Part shown: piece after piece, positions 9,684-21,531 of the stretch
How the letters are laid out: each line of letters opens with the position of its first letter
Position numbering within the stretch: position 1 is the stretch's first letter
Assembly (NCBI GenBank): GCA_011033025.1
Contig: WFMF01000268.1
Location: 62,001-126,000, forward strand
DNA from: Beroe forskalii
Lineage: Eukaryota; Ctenophora; Nuda; Beroida; Beroidae
DNA length: 64,000 bases
Direction of reading: 5' to 3'
The notes under the pieces: model-generated
Told to the model about the DNA's origin: nothing
The model's input: the letters and a program-made list of their open reading frames with translations, nothing else
Databases searched by the model: none
Program-made: the position numbers and the translations under genes

Positions 9684-12600
9684 GTTAGTGATAATACTAG
9701 GGTATGTACATGTAGAAACCAGTACAGGGTTAGTGATAGTACTAGGTTATGTACATGTAGAAACCAGTACAGGGTTAGTGATAGTACTAGGATATGTACA
9801 TGTAGAAACCAGTACAGGGTTAGTGATAGTACTAGGATATACATGTAGAAACCAGTACAGGGTTAGTGATAGTACTAGGATATGTACATGAAACCAGTAC
9901 AGGGTTAGTGATAGTATAGGATATGTACATGTAGAAACCAGTACAGGGTTAGTGATAGTACTAGGATATGTACATGTAGAAACCAGTACAGGGTTAGTGA
10001 TAGTACTAGGATTAGTACATGTAGAAACCAGTGCAGGGTTAGTGATAGTACTAGGATATGTACATGTAGAAACCAGTACAGGGTTAGTGATAGTACTAGG
10101 ATATGTACATGTAGAAACCAGTACAGGGTTAGTGATAGTACTAGGATATGTACATGTAGAAACCAGTACAGGGTTAGTGATAGTACTAGGATATGTACAT
10201 GTAGAAACCAGTACAGGGTTAGTGATAGTACTAGGATATGTACATGTAGAAACCAGTACAGGGTTAGTGATAGTACTAGGATATGTACATGTAGAAACCA
10301 GTACAGGGTTAGTGATAGTACTAGGATATGTTAGAAACCAGTACAGGGTTAGTGATAGTACTAGGATATGTACATGTAGAAACCAGTACAGGGTTAGTGA
10401 TAGTACTAGGATATGTACATGAAACCAGTACAGGGTTAGTGATAGTACTAGGATATGTACATGTAGAGTTAGTGATAGTACTAGATATTAGGATATGTAC
10501 ATGTAGAAACCAGTACAGGGTTAGTGATAGTACTAGGATATGTACATGTAGAAACCAGTACAGGGTAGGATATGTGCATGTAGAAACCAGTACAGGGTTA
10601 GTGATAGTACTAGGATATGTGCATGTAGAAACCAGTACAGGGTTAGTGATAGTACTAGATATGTACATGTAGAAACCAGTACAGGGTTAGTGATAGGAGG
10701 GTTAGTGATAGTACTAGGATATGTACATGTAGAAACCAGTACAGGGTTAGTGATAGATAGTACTAGGATATGTACATGTATGTAGAAACCAGTACAGGGT
10801 TAGTGATAGTACTAGGATATGTACATGTAGAAACCAGTACAGGGTTAGTGATAGTACTAGGATATGTACATGTAGAAACCAGTACAGGGTTAGTGATAGT
10901 ACTAGGATATGTACATGTAGAAACCAGTACAGGGTTAGTGATAGTACTAGGATATGTACATGTAGAAACCAGTACAGGGTTAGTGATAGTACTAGGATAT
11001 GTACATGTAGAAACCAGTACAGGGTTAGTGATAGTACTAGGATATGTACATGTAGAAACCAGTACAGGGTTAGTGATAGTACTAGGATATGTACATGTAG
11101 AAACCAGTACAGGGTTAGTGATAGTACTAGGATATGTACATGTAGAAACCAGTACAGGGTTAGTGATAGTATAGGATATGTACATGTAAAACCAGTACAG
11201 GGTTAGTGAGGATATGTACTAGGGTTATGCATAGAAACCAGTACAGGGTTAGTGATAGTACTAGGATATGTACATGTAGAAACCAGTACAGGGTTAGTGA
11301 TAGTACTAGGATATGTACATGTAGAAACCAGTACAGGGTTAGTGATAGTACTAGGATATGTACATGTAGAAAACCAGTACAGGGTTAGTGATAGTACTAG
11401 GATATGTACATGTAGAAACCAGTACAGGGTTAGTGATAATACTAGGATATGTGATACCAGTACTTAGTGATATACTAGGATATGTATGTGTAGAAACCAG
11501 TACAGGGTTAGTGATAGTACTAGGATATGTACATGTAGAAACCAGTACAGGGTTAGTGATAGTACTAGGATATGTACATGTAGAAACCAGTACAGGGTTA
11601 GTGATAGTAGGATATGTACATGTAGAAACCAGTACAGGGTTAGTGATGGTACTAGGATATGTACATGTAGAAACCAGTACAGGGTTAGTGATAGTACTAG
11701 GATATGTACATGTAGAAACCAGTACAGGGTTAGTGATAGTACTAGGATATGTACATGTAGAAACCAGTTAGTGATAGTACTAGGGTTAGTGATAGTAGGG
11801 TTAGTGATAGTACTAGGATATGTACATGTAGAAACCAGTACAGGGTTAGTGATAGTACTAGGATATGTACATGTAGAAACCAGTACAGGGTTAGTGATAG
11901 TACTAGGATATGTACATGTAGAAACCAGTACAGTGTTAGTGATAGTACTAGGATATGTACAGTTCAGGTTTAGTGATGATTGAAATATACTTTGACATAA
12001 TTTTGAATTTTGGAGATAGAATCTTCCTTCCAATTGCAAGAAATTTGGATGTTTCTAAACCATCCATCAGGAATTCAGGAAACGGGCTGGCTTTATGCTC
12101 TGATATTGATCTTCACTGCTTTGTGGAAGTCTGACAGCGACAAAGCTGAATATTCGGCTAGGGGATGCATCCAAATTGTAAGGGATTGTGAGCAACTCAT
12201 TTCGAACAACAATCGTAGAGAATGCAAGTTTCTCAGGGGATGCAGAGCATCCCCTGCATCCCCACTGGCTACGTGGCTGTTATCTGAAGGGGGTATTGTA
12301 TTGTATTGTATTGTAGGTTCCCCAAACTCGGAAGTAAGGGGGACAGTACCCTTAAGGGCACTGCCAGCACTGGGGCCACGGGACACCACTTATAGCGACG
12401 GCAAGTTGCCACTGGTACCCACTGGGTGCTCTGGCTTTATTGGGAACAGCATTTCAGTGACATTGGCTTGGTGAACTTCACTGAGCAATGGGGGTCCGGG
12501 TGTTAGGCCAGACAAGCCGCCTTTACTGCTGCACACTACAGTTTGAGTCAACTATATTTCTGTCCAAAGCACAGAAAAATAGATTTACTCTCTCTGTCCA

Positions 12601-15600
12601 CATTGCCATGGGTCGGTCAAAAAGTCATATAGTTGAAGTTTTGAAGGCGTGAGCTGGGTTGCCTTCGGTAGATAATTTAAGAAGTGGTACGGATTTCATT
12701 TTAAGTGGTAGATTATCTAAATGTCAGGACCCTCCTGCTCCCCTTCCATTATTGTCTTGAATCAATTGGGGTATCGTCGTCTTTTGTTATTATTACCTTG
12801 TAAAGGTGTGCTTCTACGTTTATTTGTTTTGTGAGATAATTCTAATATCCATTTACATAAACACATGTATGAATTATATATTTAATTCAAATAAATTCTA
12901 TGTTTTTGAGTGGTGAAATTTAAAATTTTGGCAGAGCTTCTGCAGGGCAAAGAAGCCCTACTTCAAACTGCTGGACAAAATTCCCCAATATCACTTGATT
13001 TTAGTGTGACAGATTGGGACCTCACTGGTAGATCTGGAGGATTTTTAGTTCTCATCCGGCTAAAAGCACAAAGAACTATTGACTGTTAGAGGAAAGACTA
13101 ATGGCTGATACAGCGCTAGTCTGTTAGGTTGCACGTTGTTCTTATACTACAAGAGCATAAGAAAGTTGGCAGCCTACTTGTTGCTTCTTAGTCTTAACGC
13201 ACCATCGCTGTAGTATTAGCAAGCTAATCTACAGACTACGGCCTCGGGAGCAGCAACGAAGCTCCGTTCCAGGGAATCTCACCAATGTTCTGATTTAACG
13301 GTATGGTGCCCGAATCATCAGAACCCGGCGGGAAGGGGGTACACAGTAGAATTCGCAGTTCCCAGGGATTTTGTATATTTTCCGGGCTCTCATGGACCAT
13401 GATGTACCTATTGAATCCCTCATGGCACGATGTCAGATCCCATAATGGGGACATCTTGTCACTGCCATGTACATTTGAGTATTTGATCACGACCGCAAAA
13501 AGGCTTGTTTGAGAATATCTCTGGTAACGTCACGGTACATTAGAGCTTTTAATTGACGGCCTTTAGTTTCGCAACACTGGTATATTTAAAGGCTCCCACA
13601 CAGTGTAAAGTGATTACTCTGCCTCGCTACATGCAGACTCATTAAGCCCCCGGCCCCCATGACATAGTCACGTGACCAGGACACGTGACACGTGTGCACT
13701 AGCTGCAGCAACCCCCAGGGCCCTCTCTGTCGAACTTCACAGCCTTCTTTAAGTCTTTCCTACAGCTTCCGTTTTGCTCAAAGTCAACCTGATTGTTCGA
13801 AACTGCGAAGCCTTTTTTTCAGATCATTTCTTGCCGTTGAACTGTTGAAAGTCCCAAACAATATCTTATTCCACCGTTAGATTGTTGTGCTTCCTGCCAT
13901 GGCCCCTATTTACCTTGAACTAGGTGAGTACCATATTCTACCGATATGTTAAAAGATCCTGACAAATTTACTGACTTATGCTCCTTTGCCCTTTGAAAGT
14001 CATTTCCTGGATGAAGCCTGCCACAAATTAAAGATCATAGGGGAATCTGCGATGACCTATTGATCTACTTGGTGAAGATAGAGATCATGAAGACCAATTT
14101 CACTGCCTTTTCATTCAAAGTTTTCAATGCATTTCCTGATATTCTCTAAAATTTCCAAGAAACACTGTAGGTACGGTAACTTGTATGTGATTCATTTACC
14201 AAACAATACAATTCGAGTCAAACAATTTACCATCGAGTAGTTTGCTGTACGCTCGTCATTCAACCTTAGACCGATCCAATGTAAATGTCAAATGACCTCA
14301 TATATAAAATGACAAACCTCCATGGCATAGTTTCACGTGTATGATTTTAAAACGCGGCTGTCTGTAGCAGTGTTCATCTTTCTATCATTAGCTACATGAG
14401 AGTATATACCAATCATCTCATCATTGTCATCACAATACTTGAAATCCGAAATATTCAAGCTTTTAGAACGGAGCTTCGATGGTAGAGCTGCTCGATTTGA
14501 AATCGGCCAGTGGTTTGATCATCTTTAAATTCCTTCAACTCTTCAAACATAATCTGAACTCCCGAAGAAATTAGGTCATGCGACATGCATCTATTGGTTT
14601 CATAAATAATTGTCATTTACGGATTAATGCACCCATTCCGCCAGCTAAAAGTGGGCTTTCCCACCAGCGCCCACTCTGCGTTCTGCAGCTTGTGCCTCCA
14701 CCATATAATCTTACCATGCTTCTCCAAGAATCCCTACGATTCCGTTACCCATTGTCTTCCAGTTTGGTGGTTTCACCGGTTTCTGGTCGGTGTCAGTTAA
14801 CTTCCTACCCCTCCTAATACCGGATACCAGCCAGGAATAACAGTGGATTCAGGAAATACTTCCCAAGCTACAAGTTTACATGTTGACTGGGAGTGTAAGC
14901 CCATCAGCAGTTCTCCTGCAACTAGCTCTCTCAGTTATTTGTTTGACTGGCTTGCAGACTGCAGCTGCTACTGGTCCTGCCTCATCTCTACACACACTGG
15001 CCTGCGGAACTCGGTGGGGTAGGAAGCTAAATCCCTGGGGAATAGGGTAATGGATATAATAGGGACTTATGGCCATATACTATTTGGTGAAGTTGTCCCG
15101 GGTAATAATATTTTTGTCGTGGTATGTATATTGAGGGCGAGGCATATAGTATGAGCCTTATTAGCTCAGCCAGCGTGGTCTCTTCCCATTGTTGTTGGAG
15201 CCAGTGTACGTCACAATGCCCTGTACATTATATCCTGCCATTGTGTGCAGGGGGATGTGTGTGGGAAGAGTGAGTGGAGGAGGGAGGGAGTGGGGTGTAT
15301 TGTGGTACTGGGTATACACATTGTCAGGCTCATCAAATCCAAGATCAGGGTGGTGAAAGAACCGGATTGGAGTTTTCGTAATACCAATTTGAGAATAATC
15401 TAACTAAAAAGTAAAACAATGAATTTCGAAATAACATGAAGATATTATCGTGGATTCAAACACAAGGAAATGTTTCAGGAGCAGAGGACATCCCTCTCAA
15501 CCCAGATGAAGTTGATGTTGAGGTCCCCGAACCCACCAAAGATGAAAATGGGAAAGGTCAGTTGGGTTAGGGTTATGCGGTTTTAATTCTCACTTCATTA

Positions 15601-16823
15601 ATAGTTCTATAATCTATGGATTAGTTAATTAGCTATTTTTCTATCATTTCTGAATTTTGATTACTTAAGATTACAATAGCTCCGGAAAGAAACATAAATT
15701 TTGCATAACTTAATAAATAAATTTTCATCCTCAGTGTAGGACAATGTACGGACATTATCTAATGAATTCTTTAAATTGTACCCTCATTTTATTATTAGTA
15801 TCAGAATGTAAAGTAGCAATACTAAAGAGAAAATGACTCCCATTATGGCATAATCACAGTGCACACTCACGCACATTTGATATTTTAGCGTTATTTATTG
15901 GTGGTTAAAATGACGTCATTATCATAGCTCAACATGGTAAGTTGATGAGGTTGAACCGCCCATTTCCTCCTTATTACTAACCAAACTGTCCCAAATAACC
16001 AACAGCCACTACCCAACTTGAGGTTGAGTGGTGCCACTCCAAATATGGGATAATTGGGGAACTATATATTGTCAAATACTTTGAGCGTGTCGCTTCTCAT
16101 CAATGATAACTGATAATAACATAACAACTGTTTAATGCCTTATGTAGTTTTTCTTGGAGCCAATTCGATCACATGGAATATAAAATTGTAATTGTGCGAA
16201 GATTTATACCAATCAATCAAGCACTGAAGAACTTACTAATTAGTATTGCGTCAAAATTGTAATAACTGACCCCAACTGATGGGATGTTGGAACACGTTTT
16301 TCATTTCCAAAAACACAAACAAATAATTTCAGACGTGTACCTCTGCGATTCCTGTGGCTCCCTGTTTGCATACAGCTACTCATTGGTGGCTCACAAGCGA
16401 CACAAATGCCATGCCGGCAAGGGAGAGTTCAAGTGTGAAATGTGTAACAAGAGGTTCAACTTTCCTTCCCAACTTCAGAGACACATGCCTACCCACACAG
16501 GTCCCTTATCTACAGTCAAATACTTATCAAGTTATCAACCTTTTCCCACATCTAGAAACTTAAATCTGTGCAACTTAAATATTTTTAGGATACTCATGAT
16601 ATTGTTGCTAAATACTGATGATCGATCTCATGACTCAACAGCTTTCAGAATCTAATCAAAAATCTTCTCAGGCGAGAAACCATTCCAGTGCCACCACTGC
16701 CCCAAGGCGTTTAATGAGAGCAGCAACTTGAAGCAGCACATGCTCATCCACACAGACCAGAAACCCTTCTGTTGCGACTTCGTGGACTGTGATAAGCGCT
16801 TCAGATCTGCCAGCAACCTCAAG
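9653..16823 (+). CDS. C2H2 zinc-finger gene, 5' part only (copy A, cut by assembly gap)
   Basis: Exons: distal first exon 9653-9683, alternative first exon 13899-13923, then 15479-15556, 16333-16500 and 16672-16823. Both first exons end in phase 1 and splice into the acidic exon AEDIPLNPDEVDVEVPEP. Exon 16333 encodes a variant finger (CDSC...HKRHKC) and a standard finger (CEMC...HMPTH). Exon 16672 encodes CHHC...HMLIH and the start of the C-x4-C finger CDFVDC. The sequence then continues as intron to the N gap at 17097, so the gene is truncated by the assembly and not by mutation. The intact version is at 24223-33881. Exon 16672 ends AAG|gtgggc, a weaker donor than the AAG|gttagt of the other copy. 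Confidence 0.8.
9684..11965 (+). repeat. 45-bp minisatellite seeded on the exon-1 donor (copy A, about 50 units)
   Basis: The unit reads GAAACCAGTACAGGGTTAGT, then GATAGTACTAGGATATGTACATGTA. Its first half copies the end of the distal exon and its donor (GAAACCAGCTCAGG|GTTAGTGATA), so nearly every unit carries a CAGG|GTTAGT donor match. Because 45 is a multiple of 3, two frames per strand stay open, giving the long ETSTGLVIVLGYVHV and RNQYRVSDSTRICTC frames; these are not genes. Each unit also holds one AGGGTTAG telomere-like octamer. Many units are truncated or fused, mostly after 10320. Confidence 0.95.
11966..13574. other. First-intron sequence with a copy-A-only segment
   Basis: Intron between the two alternative first exons. 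About 12297-13340 is absent from the second copy, where the flanks meet at GAAGGGGGTA; the same 10-mer occurs at both ends here. TTGTATTGTATTGTAT occurs at 12296-12315. The open frames, including 12010-12474, have no recognisable protein. Confidence 0.55.
13575..13898 (+). promoter_or_regulatory. Proximal promoter and 5' leader of the C2H2 gene (copy A)
   Basis: TATATTTAAA at 13581-13590 is followed by three CACGTG E-boxes within 26 bp (13669, 13682 and 13689), then a leader up to the ATG at 13899. An in-frame TAG lies 18 bases before the ATG. The layout is conserved at 25320-25671. Confidence 0.55.
13899..13923 (+). CDS. Proximal alternative first exon of the C2H2 gene (copy A)
   Basis: GCCATGG is an ideal start context. 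It encodes MAPIYLEL plus one base and ends CTAG|gtgagt in phase 1, the same phase as the distal first exon, giving MAPIYLEL-GAEDIPLNPD. The second copy has the same exon at 25672-25696. Confidence 0.75.
13924..15478. other. Intron of the C2H2 gene
   Basis: Conserved with 25697-27248 at high identity over 1.5 kb, without repeats or a credible reading frame. The uniform similarity fits allelic copies. The 3' end has 'AAACACAAGGAAA' just before the acceptor. Confidence 0.6.
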
Positions 16824-17096
16824 GTGGGCTGCTTAACCTATGAAAGATAAATTTAGATTTAATAACATGATGTCATGATAAGATAATTAATGTTTGTTGG
16901 AACACTTGAGATTGATCGTTACGGTTTGTGCAACATTCTTTTTATATGGCATAAACTATCATTCAAAAGTCAAATGAAGGTTCTTTCTGAGAATTAACTA
17001 GCAGTACCGAATAAAGAAATAATAGAGGTACTTTGGAGAGTGAGTTATTGTCAATTCATTGACAAAGGTCTTGATTTGGTAAGTGCGAAACAAATT

Positions 17097-17196
17097 NNNN
17101 NNNNNNNNNNNNNNNNNNNNNNNNNNNNNNNNNNNNNNNNNNNNNNNNNNNNNNNNNNNNNNNNNNNNNNNNNNNNNNNNNNNNNNNNNNNNNNNN
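17097..17196. other. Assembly gap of exactly 100 N
   Basis: One hundred consecutive N, the usual placeholder for a join of unknown size. It cuts the zinc-finger gene of copy A. Confidence 0.99.
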
Positions 17197-18240
17197 TAGG
17201 GCTAAAAGGTTTTTGTCTATAACTCGAAAACGAAAGGGTAACGGCTTAGAAATTATGCTGTACCCCCATAATGTGCTCATTCTGCATACTCTAGTGTACT
17301 TGTTAAGGTCTCTACGATCTTCTGTTCTCATTCATTGAGAAGGGAAATTATGGTCATCTGGCGTAGAGGGCTAAAAAGTTTTTCGTCCATAACTCGAAAA
17401 CGAAAAGTGCTTAGAAATTATGCTACCCCCATAATGCTCATTCTGCATACTCTAGTGTACTTGTTAAGGTCTCTACGATCTTCTCATTCATTGAGAAGGG
17501 CAATTTTGGTCATCTCGTTAGGGCTAAAAGGGATTTTCGTCCATAACTCGAAAACTAAAGGGGTTATGACGTTATAAGTATAACTATGCTCTACCCCCCA
17601 TAATGTGCTCATTCTGCATAACGTAGAGTACTTGTTGAGTTCTCTACGACCTTCTGTTCTCATTTATTGAAAAGGGTAATTTTGGTCATACAGTAGGGCT
17701 AAAAGGGTTTTTCGTCCATAACTCGAAAACGAAAGGGTTACGACTTAGAAACTATGCTCTACCCCCCCATAATGTGCTCATTCTGCATACCCTAGTGTAC
17801 TTGTTGAGGTCTCTACGATCTTCTGTTCTCATTTATTGAAAAGGGCAATTTTGGTCATGCGTAGGGCTAAAAAGGGGGTTTTCGTCCATAACTCGAAAAC
17901 GAAAGGGGTTACGACTTAGAAACTATGCTCTACCCCCCATAATGTGCTCATTCTGCATACCCTAGTGTACTTGTTGAGGTCTCTACGATCTTCTGTTCTC
18001 ATTTATTGAAAAGGGGCAATTTTGGTCATATGCGTAGGGCTAAAAAGGGGGTTTTCGTCCATAACTCGAAAACTAAAGGGGTAAAGACATTGAAACTATG
18101 CTTTACCCCCCATAATGTGCTCATTCTGCATGGTTTGGTGTATTTATTGGCTTCGTATCCCAATCAGAAGCTGAGATATTGCCATTCAAAGTTTTTGCCC
18201 CATTCTGAAAGAAAAGGGGTCCAAAAAAGGGGGTTGCCCA
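17197..18240 (+). repeat. Satellite of about 155-175 bp, six or more units
   Basis: Units begin TAGGGCTAAAAGG (17197, about 17364, 17519, 17694, 17862 and 18033) and contain TTCGTCCATAACTCGAAAAC, CCCCATAATGTGCTCATTCT and TCTCTACGATCTTCTGTTCT. The last unit is diverged. It occupies the place of the intron upstream of the 18673 exon, and nothing like it occurs in the matching intron of copy A (3252-4530). The 5' end is cut by the gap. Confidence 0.93.
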
Positions 18241-18672
18241 ACTCAGAAGTTGGTTAGTTTTTTTCTGGTGCATCTATGGCCTATGAACTACCGAAAAACG
18301 TTCTCAAACCTACTATACTATTTAGTTCACAGTTGGTTACAGTTCTGGGCACATACGACCCTTACTATCATTATAACGTAATTTGATAATTAATAAACCC
18401 TATCCATATCACGTGGCACGACTTGCAAACCAGTCCAAACGACTGCTTGCCATTTCTCAATGAATTCAGTTACGGTTAAGCAAAAAGTGCCGGCTAACTG
18501 GATTTAAGGTTACATTTAATAGACCATTTCCTTAAACAGTTAATTGTGACATCAAAATGTTCGGTTACAATTACGGTTTCGGTAGGCCAAAAAGGGCCGG
18601 TTAACCGGTGGTTTTTCGGTTACATTTTGGTAAGCCAGTCGTTTTCCTGGCACGGCCCAGCTAATCCTTTAG

Positions 18673-19558
18673 GTACGAAGAGAAGGTCGCGAGCATCAAG
18701 AAGAAATACGGAGCAATGGAGAAGGAGATAACAGATAAGGAGGTGGCGGAACCTGAGAAAGATGTATTGGATTGTAAGCAACATGTCGACAAGGAGACTC
18801 TACGGCAACTGGTGAGGGAAGGGTTCGATACTCGCGTGCTAATAATAGACAAAAACATGGAAATATCATTGTCAGAATTTTGTTATCGGGCTTGGCTTTG
18901 ATGAGCCATATAAGCTCATCATTGTGTGGGATGTGTGAGTTCGTTTTTGAAGATAATCAATGGCAATCGGGAATTACAGGTAGAAAAGATGATAAGACAG
19001 GAATGTGAAGGTATAGAAAAGAAGCTAGATAAAGTTCTGAAGCTGTCTGAAGTGCACCTGACTAGAGAAATAGCTCTTATCGAGGTATGATTATTTAAGT
19101 ACTTATAAGATTTAATAAATATATGCACGGCTGATGGAGTTATAAAACCAAAGATGGAGTTATATAAACACGCGCGAAAGTCGCTCTTTTTCGAGTCCGT
19201 TCTCGCGTGCAGGTGGCCACTGACCGGCTTAGCCTGTCAATAGCTGAATATCGAGTATTTGCTTGGACTTGGAGGCAGGCAAATGTCCTGCGCCCGAGCC
19301 TTCCCGCCCCGACACCTGACCCACAGATCGTTTTACCACTACTTATCTTCACCTTTAACCCCAAACTACTTTCTATATCGGTTCGTCATGTTGAACTGGA
19401 TCGTTCCTCTTTCCTAACGTAGCACAGGCTTTATCTGGCAGGCAAAAAGAGATTTAACCCCCGCCAAAGATTCGAAAGAACCACCAAAACGAGTTCCGTC
19501 TAAAGCAAGCGCCAGTCCCCGCGGTCGAAAATCAAAGTCTCCCAGAGCTAAAAAGTAA
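18673..19558 (+). CDS. Unidentified coiled-coil gene, last four exons (copy B)
   Basis: Exons: 18673-18811, 18980-19084, 19213-about 19254 and 19442-19558 (TAA stop). They match 4531-5360 of copy A. Exons upstream of 18673 are missing because the contig starts in a satellite within the preceding intron. The first two exons differ from copy A by few residues (EVAEPE for EVVEPE). The third is strikingly different: VATDRLSLSIAEYR against VATERSKPANLAKAEYR, a nine-base in-frame length change with little nucleotide identity in between. The basic tail SPRGRKSKSPRAKK is unchanged. Confidence 0.6.
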
Positions 19559-20074
19559 GGGAGCAGAAGTTCGATGGAATCACAGTTTCCTCGATGAAGT
19601 TTTTGGAGGTTGAATGGACACGTCGTTTCTTCTGCATAAATTGTTGAGTTTGTATGTAAGTTTGTATATATCAGCTTTATTCAACTGCTACATCTGCTTA
19701 AATGACGCCACAAATCGAAATGTAACAAATCATTGATGTAACGAATTGTACAAATTTATTTAGTCAAACGTATTAAGTCAACCCTATTCAGTCAAACTAC
19801 TGGAAGTTGCCAATTATAAGTCCGATGAATTAATAAGTTTCTGATATTTTTGACTGTTGATTTAATTATATAATTCATATTTATTTAGTTCTTTGTAAAT
19901 ATGGCTTTAGAATTATCAAATCATATGTAACATTGTAAGAGTATTTAAATTATGAATCAACTTTGTGCTTTCTATCTTTGTTTCAATTAAGATCATTTTC
20001 CGTCCCTAATCGCGGCTTGAGTTTCACAGAGATGTATTGAAATTGAGGAAGGGTTCGCTGAAATGGTTGTGTGG

Positions 20075-20480
20075 CCTGTGGGGGTGTCAAGGGTACGTAA
20101 TGTTGTCAAGGGCACGTGTTGGTATACAGTCTGACACTGGTGTCAAGGGTACGTAGTGGTGTCAAGGGTAAGTTGGTGGGCATTCTGGCACTAGTGTCAA
20201 GGGTATCTATGGGTGTCAAGGGTACGTATTGGTAGGCAGTCTGAAAGTGGTGTCAAGGGTACGTATTGGTATGCAGTCTGACACTGGTGTCAAGGGTTAC
20301 GAAGTGGTGTCAAGGGTACGTATCGGTATGTTGTCTGACATTGGTGTCAAGGGTACGTAGTGGTGTCAAGGGTACGTATCGGTATGCAGTTCGACAGTGG
20401 TGTCAAATGTATGTTATGGTGTCAAGGATATGTATTTATATGCAGTCTGACAGTGGTGTCAAGCGTTACCCTTGGGCTGA
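20075..20480 (+). repeat. GTGTCAAGGGTACG minisatellite (copy B)
   Basis: Counterpart of 5888-6420 with fewer units; motif GGTGTCAAGGGTACGTA(G/T). Open frames inside are repeat artefacts. The sequence from 19559 to here, and from 20481 to 21523, matches copy A and shows no gene. Confidence 0.85.
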
Positions 20481-21531
20481 CAAATTTTACACCATCACTT
20501 TGCAGTGCTATGTTGAGTAGCATTTGGCCTGCTAGTTTTTTTTAATAAGCTTATTAAACATCGTTTTTAGTCATAAAATTCTACAAACATGTGCAAAAGT
20601 GTGCACCGGTAAGAGTGTACTATGTACATAGCAGTCTGAACGTTTAATATTACGGTTACGTGAAGTGGTGCCAGAGTTGAAAGTACTCAGTGCAGTATCA
20701 CCTGGGGGTATCTGTCGTAGCATAGGCACATTACTCCAAACGTCGAGACTTTAATTCTGCAATAATTCTGCGACAATTTACTGACATGCTTATTGTCCGA
20801 CGTTTAACCATGCACAAGTCTCGCTGGAAATTGCCTGTATTCTTGCGGCGACTCTGTTGCTTTATTGCAGTCATGAATTTTCACAAGCAGTGACTGGATG
20901 TCAAATTTCATTATTTAGTGTTAAAACATTGTTTACAGCACACGCTGCAAATTGAAATGGGGCCTGCAGCGTTATTTTTAACTATGACAGATGAAAAGGC
21001 GCGAAACAGTGCACTTTGCGGCACGCGCCAAGTATTTTGGTCTCGTTCATGTGCAAATATTCATCGCTCGCAATCAGTATAACAAATTTTCATTAAATTT
21101 TACATGCGCGCATATATGCGCGCGATTTTACACTCGTTCGTACACGCGGTGCCTCATTTGAACCATCGCTAATTTTATGATTTCGTCTATTGGTGATTTA
21201 TGATTCATTCGATCGTCGAAGGAAGTCGTAAATGGTATCATTGACCAGAATTATGCAAAATTAGGGACTGTAGTGCTGTCATTGCCCAAACCAATCTGAT
21301 TCGCTCATCGCTGATGACTGAGACACAGACACTCCAACCAATCGAAAGTCACCCGAACCAGCTACGAGTCAGCTAAACTCTCATCAGCCTGACAAGTGAG
21401 CCAAATACTGCAGCAATGAGCCTATCTACTCACTGCTGCCTTCAATGATCTCTTGACTCTCTTTATCTGTACGTCGCAATTGGCTGCGTCATGCAATGAC
21501 AGTATAATGATGTGCCTCCAAGCACCGCCAG

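Larger units (their letters stand above)
4372..17096 (+). repeat. First copy of a >10-kb duplicated block (probable allelic contig end)
   Basis: The block is collinear with 18402-28880, starting at shared 'ATCCATATCACGTGGCACGA'. It covers the last exons of the unidentified gene, the intergenic minisatellite, both C2H2 first exons and zinc-finger exons 3-4. The copies differ by scattered substitutions and large indels. Homology continues to the last bases before the N gap (gtaagtgcgaaacaaatt here, gtaagtgagaaacaaatt at 28862). Confidence 0.9.

Noticed and set aside
9952..10422. Long open frames made of ETSTGLVIVLGYVHV or RNQYRVSDSTRICTC repeats (also on the minus strand and at 24215-25135)
   Set aside because: They exist only because the 45-bp minisatellite has a period divisible by three. 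Frames are open on both strands and broken wherever units are truncated.
9684..11965. Interstitial telomeric repeat, because each unit contains AGGGTTAG
   Set aside because: Only one telomere-like octamer per 45 bp; the unit is explained by the exon end and donor it copies.
12010..12474. 154-codon frame after the minisatellite
   Set aside because: Partly in the copy-A-only segment, includes a TTGTA microsatellite, and is not conserved as a frame in copy B.
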